Shown here piece after piece: positions 56,761 to 64,000 of a stretch of DNA of 64,000 nt. The stretch covers positions 756,399 through 820,398 of the forward strand of contig MNCI01026473.1 of the NCBI GenBank assembly GCA_015680685.1, in the 5' to 3' direction. Each line of letters opens with the position of its first letter. Position 1 is the stretch's first letter. The translations under genes were made by a program, and so were the position numbers. The stretch is from Gnetum montanum (taxonomy: Eukaryota; Streptophyta; Gnetopsida; Gnetales; Gnetaceae). The notes below the pieces were generated by a model. That model was given only the letters and a program-made list of their open reading frames with translations. It was not told the origin of the DNA and searched no databases.

Positions 56761-59250
56761 TTCAGGGAAGATGACCACCCATTATCTAATCTTTAACTTT
56801 TTGGGTCAACATGACAGTATGGACATTAGAGGTCTTTTGGTTTGAAAGCATACCAGAGGTGATTTTAGAGGTAGATGCAATAAGGTTAATAACCACTAGT
56901 ATTTGCAAGGGTTTTGTGGGGTTGTGTATTTTGAAAAGTGGCCTCTTGTAAGGATTTTGGTTAGAAGCACTTAGATGAATATCCAACTACAAATTTACCA
57001 CCCTCATGACATTTCTTTGTTGTGGTTGTGGTGAAATTTCTTCCTACATGGATGGAACATGTGACAAGGGTGTAGTTGTTTGTGTTGCCAAATTTGATGA
57101 ATGTTGTGGAGGATGAAAGGAAAAAGAAGACTCCCTCCTTGAAGAAGGTGTTTTGTAATAGTCTAAAGGATAGTAGTAGTGAGAGAAGGAAGCATGGTTC
57201 AATGAATCACAAGGGGATACAAGTTGCTACACATAATATCTATAAGGGTTTGGCTGTCTGTAGGGATACTATTATTGTGGTGGTGGCATCCCCCACGAAT
57301 GTGGATGTTGCCATTGTTGGTACTACTCTTGAGGTTGAGAAGGTACTCTACTTGAATAATACATTTGTTGATAGAATTGCTGCTTATAGTTACCTTGTGG
57401 ATAAGACAACCACCTATGTGCTTGTTGTTTTGCAAATTTGGAATTTAATGCATATACCCTAGACTCCTATAGATGTGATAGCACTAGGCAACATCTCTTA
57501 GGATGTTTATATTGGTAAATTTCATAGCCATCATCATTTGTTTTAGAATCTACAATCTCTTTAACTACTACAGCTTTTTCCTTTTATTTAATAATAATCT
57601 TATTTTGTATCCTTTTTCTTCCTTCTTTCTTGATCACTACTCCCTTGGTCTTTTCATTTCTTTGATATTTTCAAAACTATTTGGACTTCTTATCCAAGGA
57701 GTTCCACATTTTATCTACTTTAGTTGATATCTCAGTAACAAATTGTTGGAATGGCAAGGTTCTTCTTTGCATCTTTTCATCAAGTGATGCCTCCTCTTTT
57801 GAGTCATAAAAACATACCTTCCTTTTACGAATGGAGGCATCTCTATTATATTCCTCTGCACTTTCACATTTTTTAGCTCCCCTTCTTCTTTAGCCACCTA
57901 ATCAATTAACCTTTGTATCTAATGGACCTTCATTTGAAAAAGTCTTTCCTATGCATAGACCCTAAGGATTGTCCTTGTTTTCTTTCTAAGCCCATCTACA
58001 ATATGGAAAAGTTGTTCCCATTGGGAGTACCCATGGCCTAGACATCAGTGTAATAAAGAGTAGTACTTGCCTAGGGCTACATCCAAGGATTCACAATTTC
58101 CTTGTTTCCATCCTTGAATCTACCTTCGCAAGTTAGACACTCTCGAGTATGTTTGGTACTTTTCATTGAAGAGATCTAACATGGTACTCCATTGGTATAT
58201 GGATTCTAAGGATCAACACCAGCTTTCTACTTCTTTAGTGAGTGTCCTTGGGAATAATTTTAAATTTTGCCATTTATTTTCTATGTTTTGCAAGGCACAA
58301 GCATCATGAAAGGCGTGGAGATGATTTTGAGGATCTACATTATATCCTCCTTCAAACTTGGAGATATTATTCATATCCAACCTCTTAATCCTACTATATT
58401 TTTTATGCCTTGTTGGAATTCTTACTACCTTGGAAATGTTAAGCATGTTTTGGGTAGCAAGCAGAGGCTCATCATAGTGATGATGATCACAGTAACCCCT
58501 TTCATGACCATGATGTTTATGATGAATTCTGCTATGCCTTTAGTCTCTATGATGCTCCTCTCTTCCTTGTTGTTGTCCTTATTTGTGATTTTGATCATTT
58601 TGGCAAGATCTACATTCATCTCTATCCCATCATTCATCCCCATCCTAATGTTGACTACTCCTCCTTTTGTCTTAGCTCNCCCCTTGGTCATAATACCCAA
58701 TTTTTCCATCACCAAGGTTCTCCAAAGTTGTTTGTAACCTTTGGTTAAAGGTCTCCTCATCATAGAGAGAAGGAGAATCTGTGTATTGGGATTAGCTAGA
58801 AAAGAAATCCTTGCCCTCTTTTTGTTGTTGCAAGAGTAATTATGTTAGAGTCCTCTTACCCTTAAAAGCCTCATATCAGACTTCCATGTGTCGATCTTTC
58901 TTTCCCTGGGCATTGGTGGGCTAATAGTCCCTGTAGGTGTAGTCTTGAACTTCATATTTTGAGTTAAGTGCAGCGATGCCTTGGTCATCAACATGATGGG
59001 AACAAATTGATCTAGAGGTAACACAAGGTTGCCTTCCATGTCCCTCCAGAGCATTTGTTCATCTTTATGAAGGATGAAAGTGAAACTTGGATTATAGAGA
59101 TCTAGATGAGAATAGATGATCCTCAGTTGTTGGGGCTTCTTTGATGCACCCCATTGTTGATTGGATCCACTAGTATGTTGTGGAGATTCATCTTTGTGAG
59201 AAAAAGTTATATTAGTTATAGATAAAAATAGTATGCTTTTTGGTATTTTA
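56761..59250 (-). pseudogene. gag of reverse element A/B, decayed
   Basis: Reverse-order gag. Tail at 56986-56786 (PLFKIHNPTKPLQ), Pro/Gln-rich region to about 57440, and zinc knuckle near 57510 with both first cysteines changed to Tyr (YEIYQYKHPKRCC). The charged helix is at 57897-57715 and the capsid core at 58446-57950 (MNNISKFEGGYNVDP). The N-terminal block at 59100-58950 reads MEGNLVLPLDQFVP. A single N is at 58679. Many stops. Confidence 0.8.
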
Positions 59251-59363
59251 TTATTTCTTTAATTATTCCCTTAATAGATGATAGTGGACCATCCTGTGAT
59301 CTTTACAATATCTTTGTATAACTTCACAATATTTCCCTACTTGGCACACTTAGCCAAACTAAA

Positions 59364-59381
59364 TCCCTAGCAATAGTGCCA
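59364..59381 (-). promoter_or_regulatory. primer-binding site of element A
   Basis: On the minus strand, TGGCACTATTGCTAGGGA follows the LTR end and matches TGGCGCCGTTGCCGGGGA with several transitions. Confidence 0.75.
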
Positions 59382-59382
59382 A

Positions 59383-60386
59383 TGATGAGTAGTGAGTACC
59401 CCCTACACCCAACCATACAAATCACAAGCATGTACTAGTGATTTGGTTGAAATTCATAAACTTAGTTCCTAAGTTTGTCCATAGTCCTAGATAGTGAGTT
59501 AAGGGAGTATATGATCATTGTCTTCCTAACTCCCACTTGTGTTATTTATGAGTATGGTTAAATGTGAGTTAAGGCTTATGATATTTATTTTTGTTGGTGT
59601 TTCATGTGTATATTTTATGGTCCTAAGGGCTAGGTGCGTAAATGAAGGTTTAAGGATTAATTATCTAAGTACTTAACTACTTTAGTGCCTAACTATCCTA
59701 ACATAAGTAGCCATTCCCTCGTACTGTAGATATCCCAAACTCATATTACGCTTTTGGGTTACCAAACGGCCATTACTAGGCATTACCAAATGGCCGCTAC
59801 TAGGATTACCAAGCGTAACATGTTATGCTTGAAGTGTTCATATTGATGGATTTATGATTAAGTGCATTAATTAATAAGGACTATAAAAGTAAAGTGCATT
59901 AAAAGTAGAGTGGGAATAAGAAAGATTAAACTAATCCAAGTGCTATAGTGAATGTTAGAAATCTCATCTTTATTAACATTCATGCCAATACGTTTAGGTA
60001 CAATGCCACTCGAATAAGACATTGTACAATTGACTCCAATCCACATTGCAGGCACTCACTAATTATTCTCTAGGGTTATAGAATAAAACTGCAAGAGTCT
60101 GGCTATACTACTAACCAAATGGTGTAAAATACATGGCAGGTGCTTACATATTTATAGGCAAATACAGGCATTGCGTTGATGGGTATGCATTAATGCATTT
60201 GGCTACATCAATGGGGATGCATCGACATAGCTAAGTTATAGCAAATGTGATATATCATCTATGGTGTAGCAAGCAACTGAGATGCACCAACAGGAATGCT
60301 ACAATGTAGATGCAACGTAGAATCTATGATATAGCATCTACGATATCTCAATCGACTGATACACTTGACAAAATGATGCTTCATCA
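59383..60386 (-). repeat. 5' LTR of element A, inside composite B
   Basis: 1004-bp reverse LTR with TGATGAGTAG and GCTTCATCA ends, followed on the minus strand by the primer site and gag. R/U5 matches the outer B LTRs closely, but U3 (about 350 bp) does not align with theirs. It has its own inverted-repeat-rich stretch (ATCTACGATATC, GATGCAACGTAG), so it is a different subfamily. Confidence 0.82.
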
Positions 60387-61370
60387 TGTCCCAACGACTT
60401 AGCTACCTAACATATCAGGTCTCATCGTACCTTCACAATTGACTAAAAACTCATCCTTGAGTTATATATAAATGGCTGAAGTTCTATTACAAAAATTATG
60501 GGATGATTAGGACTATATTGGAAACCATTATAAAATTAGAGTGTCGCATTATCCAATTTTATTCGAGTGGATGTATTACAAAATAACAAAAGATTGGATA
60601 GACATTAAAGTTTACAAAATTGTAGAGGTCTTCAAAAATCCACCAAAGATTAATCTTCTTGTTGTTGCTAGTGGTGGTAGACTGTCCAACCTTCATTGTT
60701 ATGTTGATGCTTCTCTTTGATGTAGAACATTTTTTAAGGATGCATTGAAATTTCTCCTTATTACCTCATAGGTTCAGTAATCATATGATGTTTAAACTTT
60801 AATCATTGTATATGCTACTATTTGTCCATGGGCATATCGTCCTCTTGGATTTTTTTTCCTTGCCTTGCAAGAAACCTTCAACTTTAGGCATTCCTTTTAG
60901 CATCACCTGCAATTACCAAAGGATCAATGTTAGTTTTGGTAGTTTTTTCCCTTAGTGATTGACCCTTCTTGGATCCTTAGTTAACTCAAAATTTGAAAAA
61001 AATTAGCATTTAAGCTTCAGGTGATTGTGAAATAATGTTCTCAAGGCTCTAAGGTAACTAGAATCATCAACTTGTTTAATTCATTTTGATTATTATTACT
61101 ATTAGTTACCATAATGTTTGAAAATGGGTTGTTAGAAAAAATTTTAAAAATTACATTCTTAGCTCCCACGATGAATGAGCTTAACTTCAAAAGCCCACAA
61201 GTTTTCAAACAACTAAAAATAAGGGTTTGGTTCACAAGATGTCTAAGTAATATTAAACTTGAAGAATAGTTCAATATAAAAATAGGAAAATTAATCAAAA
61301 TTTGAGAAGTAGTCTCAAAATCATGCATAAAGTTCAAGAAGTTTCCCATGATGTGAAGATGTGATGTTGT
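60387..61370 (-). mobile_element. 3' end of another reverse element (sliver of LTR, purine tract, internal tail)
   Basis: 60387-60415 looks like the first ~30 bp of a reverse LTR (minus-strand GATGAGACCTGATATG). It is followed on the + strand by TACCTTCACAATTGACTAAA and CTCATCCTTGAGTT (60416-60451), the reverse purine tract and inverted repeat of the family. Beyond that is AT-rich DNA. The 102-codon minus-strand frame at 61041-61349 has no recognised domain. Element A thus interrupts the start of a further LTR. Confidence 0.55.
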
Positions 61371-61379
61371 GTAACTAAG

Positions 61380-62022
61380 GCTATTTATATGAAAGTATGA
61401 AAATTAATTATTTAATCTAATTAATAACAAGAAAATAAATCCTAAACTATCCTAAAGGCAATGAGGGTTTGTTCCCAACTTATTGTACATGTCTTAAACT
61501 CATGTACCCAATACTGGGATTACTAAGTGTTATGCTACTAGGCGAACCAAGTAAAAATCTTGCTAGGATTACCAAGCATAACATGTTATGCTCAAAGTGG
61601 TTGTACTTGTGTATTTCTGATTAAGTGCATTAATTAATAAGGACTATGAAAGTAAAGTGCATTAAAAGTAGAGTGCGAATAAGAAAGATTAAACTAATCC
61701 AAGTGCTATAATGAATGTCAGAAATCTCATCTTTATTGTTGTTCACGTCAATGCATTCAAGTATATGACGCTCAAATAAAGATTTGTATAATCTCTTGAA
61801 TTCACACTATGGGCACTCAAAGGAAAATATTCTAAATCTAGGGAAGTAAAACTGCATGGGCTTCACTACGTTATGGACCTAAGGTGTCATAAATGTGGTT
61901 GGTGCCTACATCAACATTGATGGAGTTATGTTGACAAATCTCCATCGATGCATGCCCATTGACAAGTTTGCATCAATGCATGCTCATCAACGCAACCTAT
62001 ATACATACATTACGTTTCATCA
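61380..62022 (-). repeat. right outer LTR (5' LTR) of element B, U5 side truncated
   Basis: Matches the 3' LTR of B (37174-37636 and 28546-28634) through AAAGTGCATTAAAAGTAGAG and the U3 with ATATACATACATTACG, ending TTTCATCA at 62022. The left part fades near 61380 and no primer site follows. Flanked at 62023 by CTTTA. Confidence 0.8.
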
Positions 62023-62469
62023 CTTTAGAAGTAGGAGCCTTATGCCTATTCATTACATACACTCATAACTTGAATATGTCAAGGCAAGAAAAATTCTTTA
62101 AAGTAATTCTTGTGGATTCATGAGACCATGGGTGGTATTTTTAACATTAGATTAGCTTATCAGTTGGAATTGCTAGTTGTATGCACATCTAAGGATTGAA
62201 ATTGCAAACTTGGGATTTTATACTAGAGACACTTTAACAATGAGTGCATAACCAACTTGACCATATTGATGTTATATGGTTTTGTTTTTGTTATAAAAAA
62301 ATTATATGATTTTTTTTTTGTTGCCCTCATGGGTACTTGAACTATCCTGGTCTATCTTTATGTTTCATGAAAGTGTAAAATCCACCAATAAAATTTGTGG
62401 ATCATTAGATGTAATAAAAGCTTTTGTTTCAATTTTAATAGAAGAAGGTGGAAGTAATTTAGAATCCTC

Positions 62470-62580
62470 ATAATGGAGACTCTTAATTTAAAAGTTTCAA
62501 GTGATGGGCTCAATTTTGGTGGGCAATGTTGAGTTCTAAAGTTCTAATCGGACTATATATCTTGGGGGTGTACGTATATT
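62470..62580 (+). repeat. tRNA-derived SINE copy 5 (box A lost)
   Basis: Box B-like GGGCTCAATTT at 62505-62515 and the tail GACTATATATCTTGGGGG; the head and box A are diverged. Confidence 0.55.
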
Positions 62581-62982
62581 AAATTTATTTTGAGGTTCTA
62601 TCATATTAACATTCTTTATTAAATAAGAGTTTGAATGGGCTTTGTGGATCATCTCTCTAGTTGTCCAGAAGAAAGTTGTACAAATTTCCATGATGTCATT
62701 ATGAAAAAGGCCTTTCAAATCATCATCCTTGAACAAACTTCATATACTTGACATGTAGATGAACTAAAAATCCTGTGGAGTTTAAGACCAGTGGAGTATT
62801 CAAAATTGAAACTAAATCTTTATTATGTCCAAAGACACATAGGATCTATAAGACAACAAAAAAAGTCATATAAATTGTTTACTACAACATTAGAATGATA
62901 TCTCAAATGAGTAGTCACAACATAAAAAAGATATATATGCAACTCATCTTCAAAAATTAAGTTAAATGTTTTTTTGGCAGTG

Positions 62983-63096
62983 GGGAGTGTTGAAACTCCG
63001 AAATAATTGTAATATAATTATACCCCAAGATATATAACTCAACATTGCCCACTAGAATTGAACCCATGACTTAAAATTTTCAAATTAAGTTAAACA
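62983..63096 (-). repeat. tRNA-derived SINE copy 6 (reverse, 5' truncated)
   Basis: Reverse tail CCCCAAGATATATAACTC and box B ATTGAACCCA near 63060; it stops before box A. Confidence 0.6.
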
Positions 63097-63368
63097 TTTA
63101 TTAATGTTTTAACTAATAAAGAATAACCCATAGGAGGAGTAGCCCTTGCCTTTTAGGAGAGTGGACCTTTAACTTCATGAGAAGGTTGTACTACCTATAG
63201 GGAGTCATGCAATTTGCTAGTATCCCAAAAATAGAGATTTCTTAATTGGAAAATCTAGAAATAGTGAATTAGATTCACTTTTCTCCTTGTCTAATTTGTT
63301 AGTTTCATTTCATCTACTTAAACAATGAAAACCATTGGAAATTCTTAATCTTATTATTCCACCTAGAA

Positions 63369-63500
63369 CAATGAGGTGTTAGCCTAGTGTTACAAGTCTT
63401 GGCCTCATAACCCTAGGTTACAGGTTCAATTCTACTAGATTGCATTGAGTTATAAACTTCTATAAATTTTGGGGTGTACCTATGTTTCATTGATTTCAGA
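63369..63500 (+). repeat. tRNA-derived SINE copy 7
   Basis: Head AATGAGGTG, box A TTAGCCTAGTG near 63380, and box B CAGGTTCAATTC at 63421-63432. Confidence 0.65.
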
Positions 63501-63528
63501 TTCTAACACATTATTAATCCACCTAAAC

Positions 63529-63660
63529 AATAAAGTGTTAATGTAGTGGTTAAGACACTTGATTTGGAAGCTCTAGGTCATGGGTTCAATTTTGATAGAC
63601 AATGGTTATGCACCATTTTAATTAGACCAGGGTATTATGTTTCACTTATTTCAAGTTCAT
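63529..63660 (+). repeat. tRNA-derived SINE copy 8
   Basis: Head AATAAAGTG, box A GTTAATGTAGTGG near 63537, and box B GGGTTCAATTT at 63582-63592. It lies about 30 bp after copy 7. Confidence 0.65.
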
Positions 63661-63689
63661 CACATTTTGTTTTAAGTAAAACATGATTA

Positions 63690-64000
63690 AAAGCCGCTGA
63701 CGGAGCACAAATATACGTTACTTAAATCCTGGCGGTGACGTGCCGCACAAGGCAGCCAGCGACTATGCAATTCTGCATTACCTGTGCGGGAGGAGCTTAC
63801 GTGTAAATTCTGCTGGTATTGCAGCGCCACTTCATACTCTGCCACATATCAATTGCAAGGTATGGCTTATGTAGAATTCGTGATTCTCTTACTTCCACTG
63901 AGTCTATATCCTGATTTGATGCGGTTTTCCTTTGAAAGATTGAAATTATGCTCAATACTGGGACAAACCTGGATCACGAAACGGTTTAATTGGACGGGAT
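63690..64000. other. GC-richer non-repeat tail, possible edge of a second gene
   Basis: Composition changes sharply from AT-rich repeats to about half GC, as it does just before the ExAD-like gene. A donor-like CAAG/GTATGG stands near 63857. The last 60 bases have an open frame on the + strand (KLCSILGQTWITKRFNWTG). I do not recognise it. An untranslated first exon or a promoter region is possible. Confidence 0.3.

Larger units (their letters stand above)
25568..62022 (-). mobile_element. composite nested retrotransposon, host element B (36.5 kb)
   Basis: Outer LTR ends at 25568 and 62022 are flanked by identical 5-bp sequences CTTTA (25563-25567 and 62023-62027), which marks one insertion into the LINE region. 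The two outer LTRs share a closely similar U3 (TAATGTATATAGG-type start). Minus-strand order: 5' LTR at right (partial, 61380-62022), a foreign stretch (60387-61370), element A's LTR and primer site (60386-59364), gag, protease, element 3 insertion, RT, RNase H, integrase, spacer with a solo LTR, ORF3, purine tract, and 3' LTR at left, split by element 2 and a 2.7-kb insert. A second LTR plus primer site inside B suggests that an inserted relative and B merged by a deletion. Confidence 0.8.

Noticed and set aside
61041-61349. 102-codon minus-strand frame with a possible TATA box upstream
   Set aside because: AT-rich, no recognised domain, inside a truncated retroelement tail; not enough to call a gene.

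Overview
This is nuclear DNA of a seed plant with a large, repeat-rich genome. A gymnosperm is plausible because of the multi-kilobase introns packed with decayed repeats, but the sequence alone does not settle this. The window holds one intact host gene and about 40 kb of nested Ty3/gypsy-type LTR retrotransposons, plus scattered tRNA-derived SINE copies, a decayed LINE and several minisatellites.

Layout. 1-4289: three layers of LTR elements, with a forward element's 3' LTR sitting in the gag of a reverse element that itself sits in an older forward LTR. 4290-6600: gene-poor DNA with four SINE copies. 7283-21958: a 13-exon gene on the + strand whose joined exons encode 763 residues. It is a type II membrane GT47 (exostosin) protein with two EGF-like modules, best matched by ExAD, the arabinosyltransferase that acts on extensins in the Golgi. 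Introns 6 (6.3 kb) and 10 (3.6 kb) are repeat-filled. 21959-25567: spacer with two minisatellite blocks and a LINE reverse-transcriptase remnant. 25563-62027: one 36.5-kb composite, a reverse-strand retrotransposon (element B) bounded by the perfect 5-bp target duplication CTTTA. Inside it lie an unclassified 2.7-kb insert with a gene-like block, a complete gag+ORF3 element without pol (element 2, 28635-37173, duplication ATTAT), a solo LTR (41002-41856, duplication GAAAC), a complete element with gag and pol (element 3, 46625-56232), and a second internal LTR with its own primer-binding site (59383-60386, element A). 62028-64000: more SINE copies and a GC-richer non-repeat tail.

All the Ty3 elements belong to one family. 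Shared traits are TGATG...CATCA LTR ends, a primer-binding site complementary to the 3' end of plant tRNA-Asp(GUC), a conserved inverted repeat plus purine tract before the 3' LTR, a gag with an unusually short zinc knuckle, protease-RT-RNase H-integrase order, and a third open frame (ORF3) after pol. ORF3 encodes about 900 residues with a globular N-terminal half and a long coiled coil. In element 2 an internal TATA box with an array of GATATC-centred palindromes lies about 480 bp before the ORF3 start. The same kind of array and TATA box occurs in that element's own LTR. This LTR-like internal promoter driving an extra protein is the most novel candidate here. All coding copies in the window carry stops or frameshifts.

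Three runs of N are present (28944-28965, 53387, 58679). Comparison with sister copies shows that at least the first two hide about 200 bp each.
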